This document shows positions 15,743 to 23,822 of a stretch of DNA of 64,000 nt, in pieces. Origin of the DNA: Bacteroidales bacterium (GTDB taxonomy: Bacteria > Bacteroidota > Bacteroidia > Bacteroidales > WCHB1-69); the NCBI GenBank assembly GCA_017395245.1, contig JAFPVR010000010.1, positions 1 through 64,000 on the forward strand, written 5' to 3'. Within the stretch, counting starts at the first letter, position 1. Each line of letters begins with the position of its first letter. Made by a program: the position numbers and the translations under genes. The notes under the pieces are model-generated. The model saw only the letters and a program-made list of their open reading frames with translations. It was not told the origin of the DNA and did not search any database.

Positions 15743-15844
15743 TTTCAGGTTTCAGGATTCAGGATTCAGGATTCAGGTTTCAAGTTTCAAGTTTCAAGTG
15801 ACCCTCATCTTACAACCTGAAACCTGAAACTTGAATCTTGAAAC
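15742..15844. repeat. Inverted array of seven-base repeats
   Basis: GTTTCAG, GATTCAG and GTTTCAA units, then a unique centre (TGACCCTCATCTTACAA), then CCTGAAA, CTTGAAA and CTTGAAT units in reverse orientation. It fills the gap between the tRNA terminator and the promoter of the peptidase gene. Confidence 0.88.
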
Positions 15845-15909
15845 TTCATTTTTTGTATCTTCGCCAATCAGTTTTTAAACATAGAAAAACCTTAATAGTC
15901 TATTGTAAT

Positions 15910-16893
15910 ATGTTGAAAATTAGGACAGTATTTGTGTTTTTGATAGCTGCGGTTCTCCTCTTCTCGGCTTGCGACCGCACCAAGAAAACCCCGAAAGACA
16001 ACCCGCAGACCACCGTCACCCTGCCGGCATTTGACAACGATTCCGCATACGCTTTCGTGAAGGCGCAGACTGATTTCGGTCCGCGCGTATTGGGCACGGA
16101 GGCGCACGAAAATTGCGGAAATTGGCTTCTCGGCAAACTGCGCGAGTATTGCGACACGGCGTACAACCAGACGTTTACGGCCAGAACTTACGACGGAAAG
16201 ACGTGGCCTTGCGCCAATTTCATCGGTAGTTTCGGTCCCGAGAAGACCAAGCGCATTGTGTTGGCCGCGCACTGGGATTCCCGTCCCTTCGCCGATCACG
16301 ACCCGCTTCCCGCCAACCGCGAAACCCCCATTGATGGCGCTAATGACGGAGCCAGCGGTGTGGGCGTCCTTCTTGAAGTGGCGCGTCAATTGCATGAAAA
16401 TCACCCGAATGTGGGCGTGGATATCGTTTTCTTCGATGCGGAGGACTACGGTCCGAGAGAGAGCGAGAGCGTGCCTGGCGATTGGTGGGGACTCGGCGCT
16501 CAATACTGGGCGAAAAATCCTCATATCCAGGGCTATACGGCCAACTATGGCATCCTTCTCGACATGGTGGGCACTCCGAATGCGCAGTTCATGCAGGAGC
16601 AGTTCTCCTTGCGCGACGCGGGCGATGTGGTGCGCAAGGTGTGGGCGACGGCCTACGAACTCGGCCACGGCCAGTATTTCCAGAACAAACCCGGCGGCGT
16701 CATCACCGACGACCACTACTATGTGAATAAGTACGCGCCGTTCAAGATGATCGACATCATCCACTACGACGCGGCCTCCGGCACCGGTTTCGATCCCGTG
16801 TGGCACACCGTGAACGACAATATCCAGCACGTTGACCGGAACACGCTCGGCGTGGTGGGCACAACCTTATTGCAAGTCCTTAAAAACGAATAA
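15910..16893 (+). CDS. M28-family lipoprotein, glutaminyl cyclase/aminopeptidase-like
   Basis: A 327-residue exported zinc protein. The start at 15910 gives a lipoprotein signal (MLKIRTVFVFLIAAVLLFSAC), so the mature protein is probably anchored to a membrane. M28 metal ligands appear in order: AAHWDSRP (His), GANDGASG (Asp), FFDAEDYG (Glu), LLDMVG (Asp) and the late His in DIIHYD. The WDSRPF and single-metal-like pattern resemble bacterial glutaminyl-peptide cyclotransferases (QC), which make N-terminal pyroglutamate; after signal cleavage many Bacteroidetes exported proteins begin with Gln, which is the proposed substrate. A plain aminopeptidase cannot be excluded. Only six bases separate it from lysC, so the two likely form an operon. 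Confidence 0.82.
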   Translation: MLKIRTVFVFLIAAVLLFSACDRTKKTPKDNPQTTVTLPAFDNDSAYAFVKAQTDFGPRVLGTEAHENCGNWLLGKLREYCDTAYNQTFTARTYDGKTWPCANFIGSFGPEKTKRIVLAAHWDSRPFADHDPLPANRETPIDGANDGASGVGVLLEVARQLHENHPNVGVDIVFFDAEDYGPRESESVPGDWWGLGAQYWAKNPHIQGYTANYGILLDMVGTPNAQFMQEQFSLRDAGDVVRKVWATAYELGHGQYFQNKPGGVITDDHYYVNKYAPFKMIDIIHYDAASGTGFDPVWHTVNDNIQHVDRNTLGVVGTTLLQVLKNE

Positions 16894-16899
16894 CCTAAG

Positions 16900-18171
16900 A
16901 TGAAAGTGTTCAAATTCGGCGGTGCCTCCGTGAAGGACGCTCCGGCCATCGAGAATCTGAAAAACATCCTGCAACGTTATGAAAACGAGCAGCTTGTGGT
17001 GGTGATTTCCGCCATGGGCAAGACCACCAACTTCTTGGAGAAGGTGCTCGATGCCTACTATCATGCACCCGAAAACGTACCGTCTTTGGTGGCGGAACTT
17101 CGTACGCAACACGAAACTGTGGCTGAGCAACTGATGGGCGCGGACAACCCCTTCCTGCCGCACTCCGAACGGCTTTTCACCCTGTTGAACGAGCAGATGC
17201 AACGACCCACGTCCGACAATTTCGACTACGACTACGACCGCATCGTCAGCTTCGGTGAACTGCTTTCCACAACGTTGATTGCCACCTATCTGAACACCCA
17301 AGGTCTTGAAACGCAGTGGCTTGACGCAAGACAGTTGGTACGTACAGACAATACCTACCGCGAAGGTCATGTGGATTGGACGGTGACGCAGAAGTTGGTC
17401 TGCAACACCATCAACCCCTACTTCCAGCACCGCTCCCACGGCATAGTTTTGACGCAGGGCTTCATCGCAGGCACGGCGGAAAACCAAACGACTACCCTCG
17501 GTCGCGAAGGTTCCGACTATTCCGCCGCTATTATGGCCTACACCCTTGATGCAGAGTGCGTTACCGTATGGAAGGATGTACCTGGCATTCTCAACGCCGA
17601 CCCGAAACGTTTCGCAGATGCCGTCAAAATTGACACGCTTACGTACCATGAGACGGTGGAGTTAGCCTATTACGGCGCAAGCGTCATCCATCCCAAAACC
17701 CTCAGACCGCTGCACAACAAGCAGATACCGTTATATGTGAAGTCTTTCTTCCATCCGGAGAATGAAGGCAGTAAGATTTCGCAAGAGGCTGATACTGTGG
17801 AAATTCCGTCGTATATCGTGAAAGACAACCAGCTGCTGATTTCGGTCTCCCCGCGCGACTTTTCCATTATCGGAGTGGAGAATCTGTCCAAGATATTGGA
17901 CATTCTTTCCGATTATCGCGTGAAAATCAACATGATACAGAATTCCGCACTCACCTTCTCGGTCTGCACCGACAACGTGCCGTTGCGGCTGAAGCCATGT
18001 ATCGAAGCCCTTCAAAAAGAGTTTATTGTCAAGTTCAACGACGGTATCCGTTTGGTCACCATCCGTCACTATGACGCGGATTCTGAGAAGAATGTGCTAA
18101 AAATGTTTGATAATGAAGAAGTTATTATCAAACAAAGCAACCGCCATACCATCCAAATGATTCTGAAATAA
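16900..18171 (+). CDS. lysC: aspartate kinase
   Basis: Phosphorylates L-aspartate, the first step to lysine, diaminopimelate, threonine and methionine. The 423-residue protein has the N-terminal KFGGASVKD motif (residues 4-12), the GREGSDYSAA nucleotide and substrate site, the VWKDVPGILNADP segment, and C-terminal ACT domains for feedback inhibition. It is a monofunctional kinase; no homoserine dehydrogenase domain is fused. It follows the M28 gene with a six-base gap. The product enters the same pathway as Ddh at 1.8 kb. Confidence 0.93.
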   Translation: MKVFKFGGASVKDAPAIENLKNILQRYENEQLVVVISAMGKTTNFLEKVLDAYYHAPENVPSLVAELRTQHETVAEQLMGADNPFLPHSERLFTLLNEQMQRPTSDNFDYDYDRIVSFGELLSTTLIATYLNTQGLETQWLDARQLVRTDNTYREGHVDWTVTQKLVCNTINPYFQHRSHGIVLTQGFIAGTAENQTTTLGREGSDYSAAIMAYTLDAECVTVWKDVPGILNADPKRFADAVKIDTLTYHETVELAYYGASVIHPKTLRPLHNKQIPLYVKSFFHPENEGSKISQEADTVEIPSYIVKDNQLLISVSPRDFSIIGVENLSKILDILSDYRVKINMIQNSALTFSVCTDNVPLRLKPCIEALQKEFIVKFNDGIRLVTIRHYDADSEKNVLKMFDNEEVIIKQSNRHTIQMILK

Positions 18172-18211
18172 AATTTACGGAATCGCCACTTGACTTTTTA
18201 AAACAAAAATG

Positions 18212-18219
18212 TATTTTTG
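18212..18219 (+). promoter_or_regulatory. -7 box of the Omp28-like gene
   Basis: TATTTTTG, 46 bases upstream of the preferred ATG at 18265. Confidence 0.75.
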
Positions 18220-18264
18220 CAGGTTTGAATTAGGAAAAGAATGTTTCACATAAAACTTATAAAA

Positions 18265-19974
18265 ATGAAGAAAACTTTACTTATTTTAGTCGCTGCGATG
18301 TTGAGCACGATGTTCGCATCCGCGCAGATTACGGATACAATTGTGTCCATGACCCCCTCCAACCGCAATGTGGTGCTGGAAGAGTACACGGGTGTCAACT
18401 GCCAGTATTGTCCTGACGGTCACCGTCGCGCCAATGAGCTCAAGGCAGCCTATCCTGACCGAGTGAGTGTCATCAACATTCACCAGGGCAGTTTTGCAAA
18501 CAACACCTACACCACCCAATTCGGTAACGCTTTGGCCAACCAGACCGGTTTGGAAGGCTATCCCTCCGGTACCGTCAACCGTCACGTGTTTTCCGGCAGT
18601 AGCACTGCGCTGAACAGAGGCGAATGGGCTGCTCGCGCCCAACAGATTATGGCGATGTCTTCTCCTGTTAACATTGCAGCCGAGGGCACATTGGATTGGG
18701 CAACTCGTACCGTGACCATTCGCGTTCAGTTGTATTACACTGCCTCCCAGAATGTCACGTCCAACGCATTGAATGTGGCCATTCTGCAAGACAATGTTCT
18801 CGGATCTCAGACCGGTATGGCCGGCAATCCCGACCAAGTGGTTGGAAACCAATACAATCACATGCACATGCTTCGTCATCTGATTACGGGACAATGGGGT
18901 GAAACCATCAACGACATCGCGCAGGGCACTCTGGTTGAAAAGAATTATACGTATGAGATTCCCGCTCAGCTTGGTTCTCCGGCTATCAACGCTGCCCTCG
19001 AGAACCTCACGTTTGTGGCTTTTGTGTGCGAAGGTCATCAGGAAATCCTTACCGGAACGGAAGTGCCGATTACGCACGTGAATGTTTCTGGCATCAATGC
19101 CAACATGAATTCCTTCAAAGTGAATGTGGGTACGAATTGCGACAACACTGTCTCGGGTTATTTTGTGTTCAAGAATGTCAGTGGCGATAATGCTACCACA
19201 CTGGATTATACCTACACGGTGAACGGTGTTGAGACAACTGCTACCTGGACGGGTTCTGTCGCTTCAATGCAAGAAGGCACGGTCAATATTCCCGCTATGG
19301 AAATCAATCTCAATCAGAATAACACGATTAAGGCCAAAATCACCGCCCTCAACGGCACACCGGTTACTTCTTCAGAGAGGTCCACGACGGTCAAGAAGAG
19401 CCTTTACACGGTTGGTGGTAATATGACCTTTATTCTGAAGACCGACAACTACGGTTCCGAGACAACGTTCAAGTTCTTTGCTCCCGACGGCAGCGTGCTG
19501 CTTTCCGGTGGACCTTTCACCAATTCCTCCACTATTCACGAATTCGCCTTCCTGCCTCCGACAACCGGTTGCTATCGTCTTGAAGTGTATGACGCATACG
19601 GCGATGGCATCAACGCTGGTTATGGCACTGGCTATTTCCAACTGAATGATGCGGAGGGCAACCAGATTTTCAAGGACAACGGTAAATTCGGTGCCCAGGC
19701 CACGTATATGCTTGACGTGAACACGCCTGCTGGCGTTGAGGATGTTGCGATGGAAAGCACCACCGTCTACCCGAACCCCGCTACCGATGTCCTCAACATC
19801 AACACGAATGAAAACGTCCAACGTGTGGAGATTTTCAACATGCAGGGCCAGCTCGTGAAAGCCGAAAACGGTACGGTGAACCACATCTCCGTGAAGGATC
19901 TTGCCAACGGCCTCTACACGGTGAAGTTGACGACCGACAACGGCACGTCCATGCACAAGATCATCAAGAAGTAA
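18265..19974 (+). CDS. Omp28-like protein with T9SS type A sorting domain
   Basis: A 569-residue secreted protein. Signal peptide MKKTLLILVAAMLSTMFASA. Residues about 30-130 form a thioredoxin-like Omp28 domain with a CxxC pair (NCQYCPDGH), followed by beta-rich domains and a C-terminal sorting domain (VYPNPATDVLNI ... GLYTVKLTTDNG ... KIIKK) that targets it to the cell surface via T9SS. Omp28 relatives are outer-membrane-associated proteins in Porphyromonas; a role in disulfide or adhesion chemistry is inferred only. An in-frame ATG at 18241 preceded by AGGAAAAG is an alternative start. A strong hairpin follows the stop codon. Confidence 0.82.
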   Translation: MKKTLLILVAAMLSTMFASAQITDTIVSMTPSNRNVVLEEYTGVNCQYCPDGHRRANELKAAYPDRVSVINIHQGSFANNTYTTQFGNALANQTGLEGYPSGTVNRHVFSGSSTALNRGEWAARAQQIMAMSSPVNIAAEGTLDWATRTVTIRVQLYYTASQNVTSNALNVAILQDNVLGSQTGMAGNPDQVVGNQYNHMHMLRHLITGQWGETINDIAQGTLVEKNYTYEIPAQLGSPAINAALENLTFVAFVCEGHQEILTGTEVPITHVNVSGINANMNSFKVNVGTNCDNTVSGYFVFKNVSGDNATTLDYTYTVNGVETTATWTGSVASMQEGTVNIPAMEINLNQNNTIKAKITALNGTPVTSSERSTTVKKSLYTVGGNMTFILKTDNYGSETTFKFFAPDGSVLLSGGPFTNSSTIHEFAFLPPTTGCYRLEVYDAYGDGINAGYGTGYFQLNDAEGNQIFKDNGKFGAQATYMLDVNTPAGVEDVAMESTTVYPNPATDVLNINTNENVQRVEIFNMQGQLVKAENGTVNHISVKDLANGLYTVKLTTDNGTSMHKIIKK

Positions 19975-19995
19975 GAGTTGCGTAAACCTTTTCGA

Positions 19996-20039
19996 TAAAA
20001 AAAAACGAGACCGGCAATGATGTTGGTCTCGTTTTTTTA
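19996..20039. terminator. Bidirectional terminator
   Basis: Perfect twelve-base stem AAAAACGAGACC / GGTCTCGTTTTT with T-runs on both strands, between the convergent Omp28-like and carboxypeptidase genes. Confidence 0.9.
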
Positions 20040-20069
20040 ATGATGAATTATGAATTATGAATGATGAAT
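20039..20069. repeat. ATGAATT heptamer tract
   Basis: Four to five ATGAATT/ATGAATG units immediately beside the carboxypeptidase stop codon (20075). Confidence 0.7.
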
Positions 20070-20074
20070 AAAGA

Positions 20075-21760
20075 TTATTCATGAATGATTTTGCGGAGGG
20101 TTTCGCGGCCGTTTGCGGTTTTGATGTGGAGGATGTAGGTGCCGGCGGGGAGGTTGGTGATGTCTAAACGATATGTTTTCGTATGTAGAGACGTTGCGCG
20201 CAACGTCTCTACAGGACGGCCTTGCATGTCGTATAAGGCGATGTGGGCGATTTCCAAATCACCGTTGATTTCCACGGTGATATAATCTTTCGCGGGGTTG
20301 GGATAGACGGAGATGCTGTTCTCGTAATCCTCAATGCCGACCGTTTTGGTAAGCTTCACGTTTTGAACAAGCTGTTGTCCGTCAACGATTTGCGTTACAA
20401 TGGTTTTCGGCAGGTAGCCGTCGGCGGAGTAGGTGACGGCGTATTGGCCGCCCTTGATGGGGCGGTGGTAGTCGCCGTGCGGTAGCGAGGTCTCCACGTA
20501 GGAGTGGTCGAGGTCGTGGTTGGCGATGTAGACGATCGCCTCCAACGGCTCGCCCGAGATGGAGTCGGTGACGGTGCCGTGGATGCCGTTGTACGCCTCT
20601 CCGATGAGATGCAACAGCCCGGAGCGGATATACCCCCAATAGTTCGGTAACTGGTTGGAGGATACCACTTTGTTTTCGCTCACTTCAATAGTGACGTGGC
20701 GCGTGCCAAGGTACCAGTTGTGGTAGTCCTGCATGGAGCCGGTGATGACGTACCAGTCGCCGCCCTCCGTGACGCCGTCGTTTTCCTCGGTCATGTAGTT
20801 GCTATTGTAATGCTGGCAGGTGTCCGCGAAACGGTGCCCGATATATTCCCACCACAAAGCGTCCGCGTGATGGTGCTGCCAGGTCATCCACGTATCCCAC
20901 GGGTAGTTGAACACTTCCGCGCCGCCGTGGAAATTGGCGGCGAGGGTGAAGTTGTGTGCCTCCATGAAGGTCATCATCGCCTCCACTTCGGGCTCGTAGT
21001 CGCTCTTCGCGGGCTGCTGCCCCGCCTCGGGAAACACTCGGTTGAGGTCTTCGAAGTGCCGGTTGTAGCGGATGGATACTGGTGTTTCGTTCAGCTGATT
21101 GTTGGAGGAATAGTACGTGCCGTCGGGATTGTGCAACGGGCAAATCCAAATGTCCACATTGTTGACCAATTGTGTGACGTAAGTGTTTGTGTTGTAATTG
21201 GAAAGCAGATAGTCGATGAGGCGGAGCATCATGTAGTAGCCCACCGGTTCGTCGCCGTGGATGGTGGAGGTGTAGAAGACGGACGGCTTGCCTCCGTTGT
21301 CGTTGAGGTTGTTGCTGATGTGGGCACAGAGGATTTTGTGGTTCGCCGGCGTGTTGCCGAGAATGGTATCGATCTTACAAAGAGAGGGATAGCGCGTCCG
21401 AAACGTGTCCATCAGGGCAAGATAGGTGTTGTAAGTGGGATAGCGGTTCCAGCTGGTCGTCATCTGCGCATAGTTCTCCGCCATCTGCACGTAAGCGCGG
21501 CTTTTCGGTGTCACCGTGTAGGGAATGTGCAGGGCTCGGAAGCTGTCGAACTCCTTGTACGACAGGCTGATGCGGGTGTTGAAGGTGCCGTCGGCATTGC
21601 GCCGCGCCTTGTCCACGGAGAAGTCTCTCGACAGCGACTGCAGCGTGGCGGCGTCGAGGACGGTTTCCACGTAGGTGGCGGGGAAGGTGAGGGCGGTGTC
21701 CTGGGCCGATACTGTGATACTGATGATGACGGCGATGAGGGTGATGATAACTTTTTTCAT
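20075..21760 (-). CDS. M14 zinc carboxypeptidase with T9SS sorting domain
   Basis: A 561-residue secreted metallocarboxypeptidase that should trim C-terminal residues from peptides outside the cell. Signal peptide MKKVIITLIAVIISITVSA. The zinc ligands are in STIHGDEPVG (His and Glu) and ANFHGGAEV (His), with NRHFEDLNRVFP for substrate and EVSENK carrying the catalytic Glu. Next comes a carboxypeptidase-regulatory beta-sandwich (GTVTDSISGEPLEAIVYI) and a C-terminal sorting domain (VYPNPAKDYITV). Inside that last domain a 28-bp palindrome (20185-20212) is read in frame as VETLRATSL. The start at 21760 is preferred to an upstream ATG (21787) because it heads the signal peptide. A structured leader element lies 21 bases upstream of the ATG. 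Confidence 0.87.
   Translation of the reverse strand: MKKVIITLIAVIISITVSAQDTALTFPATYVETVLDAATLQSLSRDFSVDKARRNADGTFNTRISLSYKEFDSFRALHIPYTVTPKSRAYVQMAENYAQMTTSWNRYPTYNTYLALMDTFRTRYPSLCKIDTILGNTPANHKILCAHISNNLNDNGGKPSVFYTSTIHGDEPVGYYMMLRLIDYLLSNYNTNTYVTQLVNNVDIWICPLHNPDGTYYSSNNQLNETPVSIRYNRHFEDLNRVFPEAGQQPAKSDYEPEVEAMMTFMEAHNFTLAANFHGGAEVFNYPWDTWMTWQHHHADALWWEYIGHRFADTCQHYNSNYMTEENDGVTEGGDWYVITGSMQDYHNWYLGTRHVTIEVSENKVVSSNQLPNYWGYIRSGLLHLIGEAYNGIHGTVTDSISGEPLEAIVYIANHDLDHSYVETSLPHGDYHRPIKGGQYAVTYSADGYLPKTIVTQIVDGQQLVQNVKLTKTVGIEDYENSISVYPNPAKDYITVEINGDLEIAHIALYDMQGRPVETLRATSLHTKTYRLDITNLPAGTYILHIKTANGRETLRKIIHE
20185..20212. repeat. 28-bp palindrome, family A, inside a coding region
   Basis: Perfect palindrome with arms GTAGAGACGTTGCG, in frame within the T9SS sorting domain of the carboxypeptidase. 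It adds about nine residues between two beta strands. Confidence 0.9.
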
Positions 21761-21781
21761 TGTTTCTTTTGTCTTGTTGAC

Positions 21782-21853
21782 CCCCACACTGCGGCTATCG
21801 CCTTGTGTGGGGTTAATTGCGCTATCGCGCGTGTTGCCCCTCCGGGGCTGTTT
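21782..21853 (-). ncRNA. Structured leader element, copy 1
   Basis: Three consecutive hairpins: CCCCACAC/GTGTGGGG, a GCGC-based middle one and GCCCC/GGGGC. The element starts 21 bases upstream of the carboxypeptidase ATG. Copy 2 (23690-23763) is about 75% identical and shows compensatory pair changes. Could be an RNA leader or a structured repeat. Confidence 0.6.
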
Positions 21854-21881
21854 AAGGAATTATGTTTATAATACAATCATT

Positions 21882-23669
21882 CTATATCTTGGAAAGGTAG
21901 GCTTTAAGGTCGGCGGCTTTTTTCGGGCCGATGACGGCGGCGAGCTCGGGTTCGGAGGCCGCGGTGATTTTCGCGACGCTTTTGAATTCTTTCAACAGTT
22001 TGGTTTTAAGGATTTTGCCGATGCCCGGCGCGTCGTCCAAGACGGAGGCGATGCTCGTTTTGGAGCGGCGTTTGCGGTGGTGGGTGATGCCGAAGCGGTG
22101 TACTTCGTCGCGAACGTGCTGTAGCAGCTTCTGCGCCTCCGACCGCTTGTCGATGTAGACAGGCAGGTCATCGCCGACCTTGTAGATGTCCTCCAACCGT
22201 TTGGCGATGCCCACCATCATGAGCCGGTCTTCGATGTGGAGGGCGAGGATGGCGTTCCAGGCGGCGCGGAGCTGGCCTTTGCCGCCGTCAATGACCACCA
22301 AATCTGGAAGGGGCTTGTCCTCCTCCAACAGCCGGTGGTAGCGACGGTAGATGACCTCCTCCATGGAGGCGAAGTCGTCGGCACCGACCACGGTTTTAAT
22401 GTTGAAGTGGCGGTACTCGCTTTTGGCTGGCTTGCCGTCGATGAAGCAGCTCATGGCGGCCACAGGATCTTCACCCTGCGTGTTGGAGTTGTCGAAGCAT
22501 TCGATGCGGCGCGGCAGCGTCTTCATCCCTAACGCCTGCTGCAACGCCTGCAATACACGCATGTTGCGCCGCTCGGGGTCGGCCAAGTCCTGCCGCTTTT
22601 TCTTCTCTAACATGTAGAAATGGGCGTTGTGGAGCGCGAGGTCCAGCAGCTTGCGTTTGTCGCCGCGCTGAGGTACCTGCAAGTTCCAACCTTCGGGCAC
22701 AATTTCGGGCATGAAGGGCACGAGCAGGGTGGGGGAGAGCTCTCCCACACGGTCGCGGATGTCCAGGATGCCGGTCCAGAGCGCGTCCTCGCGGGTGGTC
22801 TCCAACCGGTTGCCGATTTCGAGGGTATGCGCCTGCACGACCGCCCCGTCTACAACCCGCAGGAAGCTGACATAGAAGCAGTTGTTGTCCGCATCCTCTT
22901 CCATTCCGAACACATCCATGTCGGTGAGCGACGGGTTCACCACCACCGACTTGCCGATGAAGTTCTCCAAGGCGCCGATCTTGCGTTTCACCTCGCCAGC
23001 CTGCTCGAATTTTAGCTCGCCGGCGTAGCGCATCATCTCGTCGTGCAGTTCCTTGATGACCTCCTTGCGGTTGCCTTTGATAATCTGTACGGCCTTCTCG
23101 ATGTTGGCCTTATACTCCTCCGGCGGAATAAGGCCGCAACAGGGAGCCGCGCACTTTTTGATTTGGTATTGCATGCAAGGACGGTCGTTGTTTCGGAGTA
23201 TCTTGCAGTTACGGAACGGGAACATCTCGTGGAGGAGGTCAAGCAGCACGTTCATCTGCTTCACGGAAGAGTAGGGCCCGAAGAGCTGCATCGTGGCGGG
23301 GTCGGGACGGCGCGTGGGGAAAATTCGCGGGAAAGTCTCTCTTGTGACGGCAATCCATGGGTAAGTTTTGTCGTCCTTCAGCATGATGTTGTATTTCGGC
23401 TTGAACTGCTTGATCATGCTGTTTTCCAAAAGCAGTGCGTCCCATTCACTGTCCACCACCACGGTCTCGATGTCGCGGATTTTGGTCACCAGCATGCGCA
23501 CCTTCGGCGAGTCGTGGTCTTTGTTGAAGTACGACGACACCCGCCGTTTCAGCCGCTTCGCCTTCCCGACATAGATGACCGTGCCGCTGTCGTCATAGAA
23601 GCGGTACACGCCCGGCTTCTCTGGCAGGGATTTGAGAATCAGCTGGATATGCTCTGGGGTTTCTTTCAT
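21882..23669 (-). CDS. uvrC: excinuclease ABC subunit C
   Basis: The nuclease of UvrABC nucleotide excision repair, making both incisions around a lesion. The 595-residue protein has the N-terminal GIY-YIG domain (GVYRFYDDSG, IYVGKAKRLKRR), a UVR segment for UvrB contact (residues about 205-240), the RNase H-like C-terminal nuclease with ECFDNSN and VVIDGGKGQ, and terminal helix-hairpin-helix motifs (DAPGIGK). Normal length for the family. It lies downstream of a leader element and is probably transcribed from its own promoter or from the OstA-like operon upstream. Confidence 0.95.
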   Translation of the reverse strand: MKETPEHIQLILKSLPEKPGVYRFYDDSGTVIYVGKAKRLKRRVSSYFNKDHDSPKVRMLVTKIRDIETVVVDSEWDALLLENSMIKQFKPKYNIMLKDDKTYPWIAVTRETFPRIFPTRRPDPATMQLFGPYSSVKQMNVLLDLLHEMFPFRNCKILRNNDRPCMQYQIKKCAAPCCGLIPPEEYKANIEKAVQIIKGNRKEVIKELHDEMMRYAGELKFEQAGEVKRKIGALENFIGKSVVVNPSLTDMDVFGMEEDADNNCFYVSFLRVVDGAVVQAHTLEIGNRLETTREDALWTGILDIRDRVGELSPTLLVPFMPEIVPEGWNLQVPQRGDKRKLLDLALHNAHFYMLEKKKRQDLADPERRNMRVLQALQQALGMKTLPRRIECFDNSNTQGEDPVAAMSCFIDGKPAKSEYRHFNIKTVVGADDFASMEEVIYRRYHRLLEEDKPLPDLVVIDGGKGQLRAAWNAILALHIEDRLMMVGIAKRLEDIYKVGDDLPVYIDKRSEAQKLLQHVRDEVHRFGITHHRKRRSKTSIASVLDDAPGIGKILKTKLLKEFKSVAKITAASEPELAAVIGPKKAADLKAYLSKI

Positions 23670-23689
23670 TTGGCTGTTGGCTTTAGACT

Positions 23690-23763
23690 CCCCACATTGC
23701 GCTCCTTCGTCGCTTATGTGGGGTTAATTGCGCTTCGCACGTCTTGCCTCTTCGAGGCTGCTC
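23690..23763 (-). ncRNA. Structured leader element, copy 2
   Basis: Hairpins CCCCACAT/ATGTGGGG, TGCG/CGCA and GCCTC/GAGGC, in the same order and spacing as copy 1, with the shared core GGGGTTAATTGCGCT. It begins 20 bases upstream of the uvrC ATG. Confidence 0.6.
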
Positions 23764-23796
23764 AATGAAGCTTTTTTTATATTGGGGTCGTTTGTA

Positions 23797-23822
23797 ACTA
23801 CTAACTGCTAATTACTAATTAC
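23797..23822. repeat. TAATTAC heptamer tract
   Basis: About three TAATTAC/TAACTGC units that run up to, and include, the stop codon region of the OstA-like gene. Confidence 0.55.

Noticed and set aside
20696..21871. 391-residue open frame on the plus strand
   Set aside because: Antisense to the M14 carboxypeptidase, which has complete zinc-site motifs.
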